A stretch of 20,585 nt of DNA from an uncultured Oxalobacteraceae bacterium (GCA_946479255.1 CAMLFK010000063.1:1-20585), one strand, 5' to 3'; shown: positions 1-7,883, numbered from the stretch's first letter. Translations and numbers: made by a program. The notes: a model not told the origin generated them from the sequence alone.

Positions 1-782
<782 letters not shown>

Positions 783-837
783 GGTGGCGCTGATTCTAGC
801 AGCAGGTTTTGTCGATATGGTGGTTTGGCCGCTTGAG

Positions 838-853
838 TGTCCGGAACCGGACA
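838..853. promoter_or_regulatory. Palindromic activator site 1 (putative UAS)
   Basis: The 16-bp sequence TGTCCGGAACCGGACA is an inverted repeat with 7-bp arms (TGTCCGG and CCGGACA) around AA. It lies about 90-100 bp upstream of the -12 element at 942, a typical distance for enhancer sites of sigma-54 activators. It is most simply read as a binding site for the divergently encoded response regulator. Assignment to that protein is inference. Confidence 0.6.
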
Positions 854-860
854 CATTGGC

Positions 861-876
861 TGTCCGCAAGCGGCCA
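861..876. promoter_or_regulatory. Palindromic activator site 2 (putative UAS)
   Basis: TGTCCGCAAGCGGCCA is a second, slightly degenerate copy of the site at 838-853, with one mismatch between its two 7-bp arms. It starts 23 bp after the first site, close to two helical turns, as expected for cooperative binding of a dimeric activator. The half-motif TGGCCGCTT recurs at 826-834 and 893-901 without a good partner arm. Confidence 0.5.
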
Positions 877-928
877 AAACGCCTTGGTTTTTTGGCCGCT
901 TCCGCGCGGATGAGCGCGTTATGGCAGG

Positions 929-944
929 TGGCATGGATGTTGCG
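929..944 (+). promoter_or_regulatory. Sigma-54 (-24/-12) promoter of the export operon
   Basis: TGGCATGGATGTTGCG fits the sigma-54 consensus TGGCACG-N4-TTGCW. The invariant GG is at 930-931 and the invariant GC at 942-943, exactly 12 bp apart. A transcript would begin near 955, which places the ATG at 956 at the RNA 5' end and favours the downstream ATG at 989 as the start of the adaptor gene. The divergent sigma-54-type regulator and the palindromes at 838-876 support the call. Confidence 0.7.
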
Positions 945-988
945 ATTACGCTTGCATGAACAAACCGGAACGCATCAGCGGAGCATCG

Positions 989-2233
989 ATGGACCAGCCG
1001 GCGCCGCGCCGGCGCGCACGGCGCGCGGCCATCGCCGTGGCAAGCATCGCGGCAATCGCATTGTTCGCCGCAGCTCTGGTGTCGATGCTGCCGCAAGGCC
1101 TTCGGGTATCGCGCGCGGAACTGCGCATCGTGCCGGCCACGCCAGGTCTTCTGCGCGATGAAGCGGCCTTGCGCGCCACCGCCGCGCCACTCCATTCGGT
1201 GATGCTGGACGCGGTCGAATCGGGCCGGGTGGAAGTGGTGGTGGCGCGCGACGGGTCGCTGGTAGCGCAGGGCGAGCTGTTGTTCCGGCTGTCCAATCCG
1301 CAGCGCCGCCTTGAACTGCTGGAGCGCGAGTCCGAACGCGCGCAGCAGATTTCAAACTCGCTCAATTTGCGCATCGCCCTGGAGGCGGGCCAGGCCGCGC
1401 GCGACCGGCGCCTGTCCGACCTGCGCTTCGCGCTGGAGCAGGCGGTCAAGCAGCATGCGCGCCAAGAGAAGCTGGCCAGCCAGGGTTTCGTGTCGGTGTC
1501 CGCCCTGGAGGAGTCAGGCGACCACCTGGAACAGCAGCGCCGCCTGTATGAAGCCGAGCGTGCCAGCCACGCCAACGAGAGCCGCATCAAGCGCGACGCG
1601 CTGCTGCAGATGCAGCAGGCCATCGCGCGCATGGAAAGCGGTCTGCAGCTGGTCAACGCCACCGTCGCGGCGCTCGAAGTGCGCGCCCCCGTGGCCGGAC
1701 GCCTGACCGACTTCCAGCTGGAGGTCGGCAGCACCGTGCGGCAGGGCCAGGCGCTGGGCCGCATCGACGATCCTGCCAGCGTCAAGCTGTCCGCGCTGGT
1801 GGACGAGTATTACCTGAGCCGCGTGGCGGTCGGCCGGCCGGGCGTGGCCATCATCGACGGCAGGCGCCACGCGCTGGCGGTAAGCCGCATCTACCCGCAG
1901 GTCAAGGAGAACCGGTTTACCGTGGAGCTGGCGTTCGCCGGCGCGCCGCCGGCCGGCGTGCAGCCCGGCCAGAGCATGGAGATCTTAATCACGCTGGGGG
2001 AGCCGGCCAGCGCCCTGCTGCTGCCCAACGATGCCTTTGCCGCCGACACCAGCGGCCTGGCCGCCTTCGTCCTCAATGCCGAGGGCACGCTGGCCGAGCG
2101 GCGGGCGATCCGCACCGGGCGGCGTAATCATCACCAGGTCGAAGTGCTGGCGGGCCTGGCGCCCGGCGAGCGGGTGATCGTCTCGTCGTATGCCGCCTTC
2201 GGCAAGGCCACCCGGCTCGAACTGCATCCTTAG
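989..2233 (+). CDS. HlyD/MacA-like efflux periplasmic adaptor
   Basis: This membrane-fusion protein would link an inner-membrane ABC exporter to the periplasm and an outer-membrane channel. It is 414 residues from the ATG at 989. The arginine-rich start (RRRARR) is followed by one transmembrane anchor at about residues 14-34. A lipoyl/biotinyl-like first half follows (VEVVVARDGSLVAQGELLF), then a long helical hairpin rich in Q, E, R and L at about 95-220. The second lipoyl half reads VRAPVAGRLTDFQLEVGSTVRQGQALGRI (about residues 230-258), and a beta-barrel and membrane-proximal domain complete the protein. I chose 989 because GGAG lies at 980-983 with a 5-nt spacer. The in-frame ATG at 956 has no ribosome site and sits at the predicted transcription start. 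It is the first gene of the operon with the ATPase and permease. The substrate is unknown; a peptide, lipid or drug is possible. Confidence 0.88.
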   Translation: MDQPAPRRRARRAAIAVASIAAIALFAAALVSMLPQGLRVSRAELRIVPATPGLLRDEAALRATAAPLHSVMLDAVESGRVEVVVARDGSLVAQGELLFRLSNPQRRLELLERESERAQQISNSLNLRIALEAGQAARDRRLSDLRFALEQAVKQHARQEKLASQGFVSVSALEESGDHLEQQRRLYEAERASHANESRIKRDALLQMQQAIARMESGLQLVNATVAALEVRAPVAGRLTDFQLEVGSTVRQGQALGRIDDPASVKLSALVDEYYLSRVAVGRPGVAIIDGRRHALAVSRIYPQVKENRFTVELAFAGAPPAGVQPGQSMEILITLGEPASALLLPNDAFAADTSGLAAFVLNAEGTLAERRAIRTGRRNHHQVEVLAGLAPGERVIVSSYAAFGKATRLELHP

Positions 2234-2300
2234 TTTTATTGGAAGTGACTTATCAGGACATGACAAAATGATCGATGCAACTACAACTCAAGGAGGCGGC

Positions 2301-2981
2301 ATGCTCAGGCTGCGCGGCGTCAGTAAAACTTTTCAAGGCGGTGAAGTGCGCACGCGCGCCCTCGACGGCATCGAACTGGAGATCGAAGCCGGCGAATATC
2401 TCGCCGTCACCGGCCCGTCCGGCTGCGGCAAGTCGACCCTGCTGTCGGTGCTTGGTTTGCTCGGTTCGCCCGACAGCGGCGAGTACTGGTTCGACGGGCA
2501 GAACGTGACCGGGCTTTCCGAAGCACGCATGAACCAGCTGCGCCGCGGCCGCATCGGTTTTATCTTCCAGAGCTTTAACCTGATCGAAAGCCTGTCGGTG
2601 TCGGAGAACGTCGAGCTGGCGCTGCAATACATGAACGTGCCGGCCGCCGAGCGGCGCGAGCGCGTGGCGGCGATGCTGGACAAGCTGGGCGTGGCGCACC
2701 GTGCGCGCCACCGCCCCTCCCAGCTGTCGGGCGGCCAGCAGCAGCGCGTGGCGATTGCGCGCGCGCTGGTGGCCAGGCCGGCCTTGCTGCTGGCCGACGA
2801 GCCGACCGGTAACCTCGACAGCGCCCATGGCGACGAGGTAATGCGCCTGCTCCGCCAGATCAACGCCGAAGGCACCACCATCGTGATGGTGACTCACTCG
2901 CAGGCGCATGCCGCACAGGCTTCGCGCACCCTGCGCCTGCTCGACGGCCGCATCCTGGTCGACGCGCTGCAAGCAGCTTAG
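2301..2981 (+). CDS. ABC transporter ATP-binding protein (LolD/MacB type)
   Basis: This cytoplasmic ATPase powers the adaptor-permease complex encoded on either side. It is 226 residues, normal for the LolD/MacB/FtsE class. All motifs are intact: Walker [10 protein letters not shown] at about 38-46, Q-loop FQSFN near 88-92, signature LSGGQQQR near 141-148, Walker [13 protein letters not shown] near 160-172, and the switch histidine in MVTHS. The ATG at 2301 follows AGGAGG at 2291-2296 with a 4-nt spacer. An in-frame ATG at 2268 would add 11 residues and has only AGGA far upstream, so it remains an alternative. The gene begins 67 nt after the adaptor and ends 9 nt before the permease, consistent with one transcript. 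Confidence 0.93.
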   Translation: MLRLRGVSKTFQGGEVRTRALDGIELEIEAGEYLAVTGPSGCGKSTLLSVLGLLGSPDSGEYWFDGQNVTGLSEARMNQLRRGRIGFIFQSFNLIESLSVSENVELALQYMNVPAAERRERVAAMLDKLGVAHRARHRPSQLSGGQQQRVAIARALVARPALLLADEPTGNLDSAHGDEVMRLLRQINAEGTTIVMVTHSQAHAAQASRTLRLLDGRILVDALQAA

Positions 2982-2990
2982 GGGGATCCG

Positions 2991-5429
2991 ATGAAATTAC
3001 AGGATTTTCGTATCGGCTGGCGTGCGCTGGCAGCTGCCCCCGCGTACTCGCTGGTGGTAGTGCTGGGCCTCGGCGTGGGCCTGGCCGCTTGCCTGCTGCT
3101 GCTCGGCTTCGTGCGCTTCTCGGTGCAGTACAACACCCACATCCCCGACGTCGACAATGTGTATGTCGTCAAGATGCGCCACAATGTCCAGCCCACCGCG
3201 CCCTGGTTCGACCAGGCGCCCTTGCTGCTGCGCGCAACCGCGCAAAAGACCGCCGGGGTGGTCGATGTCACCGGCTACATCTCATCGCGTCCGCTCAAGA
3301 CCACGGCCCGCGTGAACGGCCAGTTGCGCCAGCTGAACAGCCTGACCGTGCTGCCCGGCTTTGCCGGGATGCTTGGCGTGCGGGTGCTGCGCGGCGACCT
3401 GAAGGCGGCGCTGGAGCGGCCCGAAGGCTTCGTCATGACGGAGGCGGCGGCGCTTGCCATGTTCGGCACCGTCGACATCATCGGCAAGACCATGCAGATC
3501 GAAGGCAATTTGCTGCGCGCCGGCGCGGTCGTGGCCACGCCGCCCGCCAACACCACGGTGCCGTTCGAAACGCTGTTCGGGGTGAACTCGCTGATCGTCG
3601 AGGAGACCGTGCGCAATGAGATGCTGACCGGTTCGCGCGGCTGGTGGGCCAAGCTGCTGGTCAAGGTGGCGCCCGGAGCCTCGCTGCCTTCCATCACCGC
3701 CACGCTCCAGCAGGCCGTGGATGCCGCACCGTTCAATCAGAACATCTCGCCCGAGGTCAGGGCCAGGCTGGGCAGGCGCAAGGCGGCCGACATTGAGCTC
3801 TCGCCGCTGCGCTATGCCTACTTCGACCAGAAGGTCGCGCCGCATTTCATCTTTGCGCCGGGCGAGCGGGCCGACCCGGTGGTGGTGGCCGGGCTGGCGG
3901 CGATCGCCTTGCTGATCCTGGTGCTGGCGGCGATTAACTACGTCAACCTGGCCACCGTGCGGGTGCTGCGGCGCCAGCGCGAGATTGCCATGCGCAAGGT
4001 GCTGGGCGCCGGCAGCCGCCAGATCGCGCTGCAGTTCCTGGCCGAGTCGATGGTCGTTGCCTTGCTGGCGACCGGCCTGGGACTGCTGCTGGCCTGGCTG
4101 GCGTTGCCGCTGTTTTCGCAGCTGGTCGAGCGCCAGCTGGACAGCATGCTGTCGCCCTTTAATATCGGCGCGGCTTTGGTGCTGGGCGTGCTGCTCGGGT
4201 TTGTCACGGCCGCATACCCCGCCTGGACCGCCTTGCGGGTGCAGCCGGAGCGCTTGCTGGCCGGCCGGCCCGACACCGAATCGGTGGGCGGCATGCGGGT
4301 GCGCAGGGTGATGACGGTGGCGCAGGTGGCCGCTGCCATGGGCCTGGCCAGCGTGACCATGGCGATCGCCTGGCAGACCGACTTTGCCATGCGCGCGCCG
4401 CCCGGCTTCGATCCGGCGCCGCTGCTGATCGTCGACCTGCCCGAGCCGGTCAGGTTCGACAAGAAAGCCGAAAGCCTGATCGCGGCGCTCAAGGCGCAGC
4501 CGGAGGTGGCCGGCGTGGCGCTGAGCGAAGATGCGGTGGGCCGGCGCCAGTCGTTCTGGACGCGCCAGATCAGCCGCCCTGGCGGCGTGGCGGTGGCGGT
4601 CGACCTGCAGTCGGTCAGCGCCGGCTTCTTCGCCCAGTATCGTTTGAAGGCCGCGAGTGGGCGCCTGTTCGATGAGCGCGTCGACAAGGAAGGCGATCCG
4701 GTGCCGATGGTGCTCAACGCGATCGCCGCGCGCGAGCTGGGCTTTGCTTCGCCATCCGAGGCGGTCGGCCAGAGCGTGGCGTCCGCCGGTTTCGACGGCA
4801 AGGTGATCCACAAGCGTATCGTCGGCATCGCGCCGGACCTGCGCTACGACACCCTGCACGAGGCGCCGCGCGCCACCGCGTACGAATTGAACAGCGCGGT
4901 GACCACGCTGACCTTGCGTTCGCACGGTCCGCTGGGAGATACCGAACGGGTCGTGCGCACTTTGTGGCCGCGCTATTTTCCCGATGCGGTCCTGAAGACG
5001 CATCGTGCCGCCGACATCCTGACCGCCAACTATGCCGGCGAAGCGCGCATCGCCAACTTGCTGGCGGTGGCCACCGGTATCGCGCTGGCCATCGCGGCCT
5101 TCGGCACCTACGTACTATCGGCGCACACGGTGCAGCGGCGCGCCAAGGAAATCGTGCTGCGCAAGCTGCATGGCGCGCAGCCATCGGATATCGGCATGCT
5201 GGTGCTGCGCGAGATCGGCGCGCTGGGCCTGCTCGCGGCGGTGATCGCGCTGCCGCTCGGTGCGCTGGCGATCCAGCGCTACCTGTCCACTTATGTCGAG
5301 CATGCGCCGATCGGCTACTGGACCTTGCTGCTGGCGCTGGGTGCCACGCTGGCGGTCGCACTGGCGGCGGTCGTGCGCCACGCCTGGCAGGCCATGCGCA
5401 TGTCGCCGGACGACATACTGCGCTGCTAG
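2991..5429 (+). CDS. ABC transporter permease, FtsX/MacB family (large, duplicated)
   Basis: This inner-membrane permease has 812 residues. It has one membrane segment at about 19-41, then a large periplasmic MacB-type core domain up to about 290. A first FtsX domain has three membrane segments at about 295-415, including the conserved cytoplasmic stretch RQREIAMRKVLGAG. A second half has a segment near 437-457, another periplasmic domain, and a closing FtsX domain with segments near 687-709, 737-760 and 772-793. The second half carries the matching stretch RRAKEIVLRKLHGAQ, so the protein is an internal duplication, as in the roughly 800-residue permeases of peptide or lipoprotein exporters. 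AGGGGGA precedes the ATG. The stop codon overlaps the stop of the convergent acetyltransferase gene. Such permeases usually act mechanically with the adaptor rather than forming a classical channel (family knowledge). The substrate is unknown. Confidence 0.92.
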   Translation: MKLQDFRIGWRALAAAPAYSLVVVLGLGVGLAACLLLLGFVRFSVQYNTHIPDVDNVYVVKMRHNVQPTAPWFDQAPLLLRATAQKTAGVVDVTGYISSRPLKTTARVNGQLRQLNSLTVLPGFAGMLGVRVLRGDLKAALERPEGFVMTEAAALAMFGTVDIIGKTMQIEGNLLRAGAVVATPPANTTVPFETLFGVNSLIVEETVRNEMLTGSRGWWAKLLVKVAPGASLPSITATLQQAVDAAPFNQNISPEVRARLGRRKAADIELSPLRYAYFDQKVAPHFIFAPGERADPVVVAGLAAIALLILVLAAINYVNLATVRVLRRQREIAMRKVLGAGSRQIALQFLAESMVVALLATGLGLLLAWLALPLFSQLVERQLDSMLSPFNIGAALVLGVLLGFVTAAYPAWTALRVQPERLLAGRPDTESVGGMRVRRVMTVAQVAAAMGLASVTMAIAWQTDFAMRAPPGFDPAPLLIVDLPEPVRFDKKAESLIAALKAQPEVAGVALSEDAVGRRQSFWTRQISRPGGVAVAVDLQSVSAGFFAQYRLKAASGRLFDERVDKEGDPVPMVLNAIAARELGFASPSEAVGQSVASAGFDGKVIHKRIVGIAPDLRYDTLHEAPRATAYELNSAVTTLTLRSHGPLGDTERVVRTLWPRYFPDAVLKTHRAADILTANYAGEARIANLLAVATGIALAIAAFGTYVLSAHTVQRRAKEIVLRKLHGAQPSDIGMLVLREIGALGLLAAVIALPLGALAIQRYLSTYVEHAPIGYWTLLLALGATLAVALAAVVRHAWQAMRMSPDDILRC

Positions 5430-5965
5430 CAGCCCTGGCCCAGCATCTTGTACATCAGCGTGGTGGAGTCGAGCCGGTCTTCGAAGTTGTCGCGGCAGTA
5501 GTGCGGGATGATGCCGCATTGCTGGTAGCCGAGCGCCGCATACAGCGGCTGGGCGTCGCTGCCGGTGCGGGTATCGAGCGTGAGCAGGCTGCGCCCGAGC
5601 GTGCCGGCACGGCGTTCGATCTCCGTCATCAGTGCCTGCGCCACGCCCTGGCGGCGCGCATCCGGGTGCACCAGCAGTTTGCGCACTTCGGCGCGGTGCT
5701 GCTGGTTGCCGGGCGTGTCGTGGTCGAGCTGCACGGTGCCGACGATGCGCTCGCCGCGGCGCGCCACCAGCAGCAGCACGCCGCCGCCCGCAACCCCGGG
5801 CAGCACTTTGGTTCGCCAGTAGCGCTGCGCGTCGGCCAGCGTATGCGGCAGGATGAAGCCGATGCTGGCACCGGTGTGCACGCAGGCATGCAGCAGCGCG
5901 CCTAGCTGGTCGAGGTGCACTTCAAGGTCGGTGGCGGAAAATTCGCTGATGGTGGCGGGGGGCAT
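5426..5965 (-). CDS. GNAT family N-acetyltransferase
   Basis: This predicted cytoplasmic enzyme transfers an acetyl group from acetyl-CoA to an amine; the substrate is unknown. It is 179 residues. The GNAT core is seen as beta-strand 4 VRKLLVHPDARRQGVAQALM (about residues 93-112), which contains the R/Q-x-x-G-x-A pyrophosphate-binding loop. The later GSDAQPLYAALGYQQCGIIPHY segment (about 135-156) contains the usual C-terminal tyrosine. GAGG overlaps the stop of the upstream XRE-cupin gene, 5 nt before the ATG. Only 7 nt separate the two genes, so they are very likely co-transcribed and translationally coupled. The regulator may therefore control this enzyme. The stop codon shares bases with the convergent permease stop (CTAG at 5426-5429). 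Confidence 0.9.
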   Translation of the reverse strand: MPPATISEFSATDLEVHLDQLGALLHACVHTGASIGFILPHTLADAQRYWRTKVLPGVAGGGVLLLVARRGERIVGTVQLDHDTPGNQQHRAEVRKLLVHPDARRQGVAQALMTEIERRAGTLGRSLLTLDTRTGSDAQPLYAALGYQQCGIIPHYCRDNFEDRLDSTTLMYKMLGQGC

Positions 5966-5972
5966 TGTGGCC

Positions 5973-6542
5973 TCACAGGATGAACAGAAAATAGCGGGCG
6001 CCGGTGTCAGGCGGGGTGGCGAAGGCGGACGGGCCGTTCAGCTGGTAGCGCAGGCAGTCGCCCGGCTGCAGGGCATTGGCCGTGCCGTCGATGGTCACTT
6101 CAAGGCGGCCTTCGACCAGGATCAGGTGGTGTTCCAGGCCGGGGCGGGGCGTGCTGTCGTAGCTGATGCGCGCGCCGGGATCGAGCTCGCATTCGAGCGC
6201 TTCGCCGGCCAGGGTCTGGGACGGCGGCGAGACGGAGCGGCGCCGGAAGCCGATGCTGGCGTCAAGCCACACCGGCTGGGCGCTGCGGGGAATCAGGGGT
6301 ACGAAGACGTCTTCGACCATGCGCATCAGGCGCGACATGGTCAGGCCGTAGGCACCGCACAGTTTGCCGAGCACGCTGGCGGTCGGGCTGACGTCGCCAT
6401 TTTCCAGGCGGGATAAAGTAGCGCGGCTGACGCCGCTGCGTTTGGCCAGCTCATCGAGCGGCCATCCGCGTTCGGCGCGCAGCTCGCGCAGGCGCTGTGC
6501 GATACGGCGGTCGATCGCACTGTCGAGTTCTTGGTTTTCCAT
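5973..6542 (-). CDS. XRE-family transcriptional regulator with C-terminal cupin
   Basis: This DNA-binding regulator has 189 residues. The N-terminal XRE helix-turn-helix spans about residues 12-70 and includes LAKRSGVSRATLSRLENGDVSPT. A cupin sensor domain spans about 105-189, with EHHLILVEGRLEVTIDG and LQPGDCLRY as its two conserved stretches. Such proteins usually bind a small ligand and control an adjacent operon (family knowledge). The start at 6542 is forced: an in-frame stop lies just upstream and the next Met is near residue 68. No ribosome site precedes it, and the predicted -10 element ends only 7 nt away, so the message may be leaderless. The start codon lies inside a 37-bp palindrome, which suggests autoregulation. 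It is the first gene of a pair with the acetyltransferase. Confidence 0.9.
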   Translation of the reverse strand: MENQELDSAIDRRIAQRLRELRAERGWPLDELAKRSGVSRATLSRLENGDVSPTASVLGKLCGAYGLTMSRLMRMVEDVFVPLIPRSAQPVWLDASIGFRRRSVSPPSQTLAGEALECELDPGARISYDSTPRPGLEHHLILVEGRLEVTIDGTANALQPGDCLRYQLNGPSAFATPPDTGARYFLFIL

Positions 6543-6571
6543 ATACGAGAAAATATCTCATATATGGAAAA
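6535..6571. promoter_or_regulatory. Near-perfect palindrome, likely XRE-cupin operator
   Basis: Two 16-bp arms at 6535-6550 and 6556-6571 match at 15 of 16 positions around the spacer AAATA. The palindrome covers the XRE-cupin start codon and the -10 element, and ends at the edge of the -35 element. A dimeric regulator bound here would block polymerase, so negative autoregulation is the natural reading (inference). It is AT-rich against a GC-rich background. Confidence 0.65.
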
Positions 6572-6578
6572 ATGTAAA
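6550..6578 (-). promoter_or_regulatory. Sigma-70-type promoter of the XRE-cupin/GNAT pair
   Basis: Reading the minus strand, TTTACA (6578-6573) and TATTTT (6555-6550) are separated by exactly 17 bp. The expected transcription start is within a base or two of the ATG at 6542, so the transcript should have little or no leader. Confidence 0.5.
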
Positions 6579-6586
6579 CTGCTGGC

Positions 6587-7060
6587 TTACTGACGGGTTG
6601 GTGGCGTCGTCGGCGCCGCAGGCGGGCTGGCCGGCGTGATCGGGCTCATCGGTGTGATGGGCGTGGCAGGCGCCACCGTGCTGGTGCCGCTGCTGGCGGC
6701 GCCGGCCGGATCCGGAACTGGAGGGCTGCCCGTACCGGTGCTGCCGGCGGCACCGCTGGTTCCGCTCTGGGTGCTGCCGCTGTCGGTACTTCCCGTCGTC
6801 CCGCCGGTTCCGGTTTGCGTGGCGGCGCTGGGGGGCATACCGCTGGCGGCCGTGCTGCTGTCGGTGGTGTGGGCCTGGTGCGCGGCCGCGTCCTGCTTGT
6901 CGCTCTGCTTTTTCTTCGCCTTGGGCTTAGCCTTGGCCTTGGTAGCGGACTTCGCCTCGGTCGCGCTGGTATCGGTCTGCGCGTGCGCGGCGAATGGCGC
7001 GGCGAGGGCGGCGGCAAGGGAAACGCTCAGCAAATTTTTTAACAATTTATTCAAATGCAT
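6587..7060 (-). CDS. Secreted low-complexity protein (Lys/Ala then Gly/Ser/Thr/Pro-rich)
   Basis: I do not recognise a family. The 157-residue product starts with a signal peptide: KLLKN, a hydrophobic stretch LLSVSLAAALAAPFAA, and a likely cleavage after AHA near residue 27. A short basic stretch follows (KAKAKPKAKKK, about residues 41-51). The rest is disordered and rich in Gly, Ser and Thr, ending in a Pro/Thr tail with near-repeats PITPMSP and PITPASP. I chose the ATG at 7060 because AGGAG lies 5 nt upstream on the minus strand; an in-frame ATG at 7075 has no such site. It probably resides in the periplasm or envelope. The long GC-rich antisense frame over the same DNA is taken as a shadow. 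It lies 44 nt upstream of the XRE-cupin gene on the same strand, but that gene has its own promoter. Confidence 0.7.
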   Translation of the reverse strand: MHLNKLLKNLLSVSLAAALAAPFAAHAQTDTSATEAKSATKAKAKPKAKKKQSDKQDAAAHQAHTTDSSTAASGMPPSAATQTGTGGTTGSTDSGSTQSGTSGAAGSTGTGSPPVPDPAGAASSGTSTVAPATPITPMSPITPASPPAAPTTPPTRQ

Positions 7061-7208
7061 AATGGCTCCTGACATGGTTAGAGGGGTGAAAACTCAACGA
7101 AATCAAGCACATGCTATTGAGTCCGCAAACAGTCTAGCGGCGTGCGCCGCAAGCGAGCGCACTGTAGCCATTTTGCAATGTTGCTATGGATGAGCAGGAG
7201 GGGAGGGT

Positions 7209-7457
7209 TCAGCGGGGATGGGAGCGCCGTTCAGGACGGCGCTGGTCGGCCAGCACCGAGCGGCGCAGGCGGATGCCGGGACTGCGTATGCCGCTGAGCA
7301 AACCCCATGCAGCGGCCCAGCGCGCGGCGCGTTCTTTGGCGGCATTGGTATCGGACAAGATAGCGCGCTCGATCGCGGCGATCATGCGTTCCATGCCGTA
7401 CGCCTTGCGCTTTTCGATGGTTCGGGATTTCATGACGACTGCCTGACGCTGCTTCAT
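7209..7457 (-). CDS. Small basic protein of unknown function (paralogue of 7648-7854)
   Basis: The product has 82 residues from the ATG at 7457, or 74 from the in-frame ATG at 7433, which has AGG 8 nt upstream; the start is unsettled. It is recognisably related to the small protein encoded divergently at 7648-7854. The shared pattern is YGM-x-RM-x2-AI-x-RAI, then RA-x-RWA-x-AWGL-x2-GIRS and RLRR. The paralogy between two frames on opposite strands is the strongest evidence that both are real genes. The sequence is helical and positively charged, with no signal peptide or membrane segment. I know no family name. Nucleic-acid binding is possible from charge alone, but unproven. Confidence 0.72.
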   Translation of the reverse strand: MKQRQAVVMKSRTIEKRKAYGMERMIAAIERAILSDTNAAKERAARWAAAWGLLSGIRSPGIRLRRSVLADQRRPERRSHPR

Positions 7458-7528
7458 TAGCTACACCGTAACCCAGCACACCTGGCCAAACGGTTAGCTA
7501 GCGTACGCTCAGCGCACATTTGGGAGCG

Positions 7529-7552
7529 CTATCTCACGATTTTTTGAGATTG
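7529..7552. repeat. Inverted repeat A between the paralogous small genes
   Basis: ATCTCA (7531-7536) and TGAGAT (7545-7550) are perfect arms around an 8-nt spacer. They extend outward to 9-bp arms with one mismatch. It could be an operator or a weak hairpin. It has the same arm and spacer geometry as the repeat at 7568-7587. Confidence 0.4.
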
Positions 7553-7567
7553 CAGGTCTAATAACTC

Positions 7568-7587
7568 GACTGTACGGACGCACAGTC
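7568..7587. repeat. Inverted repeat B between the paralogous small genes
   Basis: GACTGT (7568-7573) and ACAGTC (7582-7587) are perfect 6-bp arms around an 8-nt spacer. The repeat lies about 20 bp upstream of a TACAAT element (7608-7613) that may be the -10 of the rightward small gene. A regulatory role is inference. Confidence 0.4.
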
Positions 7588-7647
7588 CCAAAAGCCGATA
7601 TAAAAAGTACAATGCAGGCCGTAGAAATTCGCAATGGGTAAGCAAGC

Positions 7648-7854
7648 ATGGGCCGCACCAAATTTTCCGACCGCCAGGCGCGCAAGAGCTACGGCATGCT
7701 GCGCATGAGCCGTGCGATCGCGCGCGCCATCGCCGCGCCCAGCGATGCCGACAAGGACCGCGCGATCCGCTGGGCTTCGGCCTGGGGCCTGATCGGCGGC
7801 ATCCGCTCCGACCAGGTGCGCCTGCGCCGGCCGGAATTGCTGGAAACCGTGTAG
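7648..7854 (+). CDS. Small basic protein of unknown function (paralogue of 7209-7457)
   Basis: The product has 68 residues: a short polar N-terminus (GRTKFSDRQARKS), then a core matching the divergent small protein at 7209-7457. Matching blocks are YGM-x-RM, AI-x-RAI, RWASAWGLIGGIRS and RLRR. The ribosome site is weak, with only GGGTAAG about 8 nt upstream. TACAAT at 7608-7613 may be a -10 element. It is followed after 88 nt by a two-component system that appears to have its own promoter, so co-transcription is not assured. I know no family for it. A small DNA- or RNA-associated protein is one option from its basic, helical character. Confidence 0.72.
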   Translation: MGRTKFSDRQARKSYGMLRMSRAIARAIAAPSDADKDRAIRWASAWGLIGGIRSDQVRLRRPELLETV

Positions 7855-7858
7855 CTTC

Positions 7859-7883
7859 ACATTTCTTTACATAGCGAACACAT
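7859..7883 (+). promoter_or_regulatory. Three tandem ACAT half-sites upstream of the two-component genes
   Basis: ACAT occurs at 7859, 7869 and 7880, spaced 10 and 11 bp, and ends just before the -35 element at 7886. Direct repeats at this spacing are what OmpR/PhoB-type winged-helix regulators bind head to tail. The product of the next gene is of that type, so autoregulation is likely but unproven. Confidence 0.45.

Noticed and set aside
956..988. Upstream ATG at 956 as the start of the HlyD-like adaptor
   Set aside because: It has no ribosome site and coincides with the predicted sigma-54 transcription start; the ATG at 989 has GGAG at a 5-nt spacing.
3282..5003. A 573-codon open frame antisense to the permease
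   Set aside because: It is rich in H, R, Q and G with no recognisable domain, and lies opposite a fully convincing FtsX/MacB permease; typical of antisense frames in GC-rich genes.
6636..7193. Plus-strand frame of 185 codons with hydrophobic, proline- and valine-rich runs
   Set aside because: It is the complement of the secreted low-complexity gene, which has a well-placed ribosome site and a signal peptide; the hydrophobicity is a by-product of the antisense reading.
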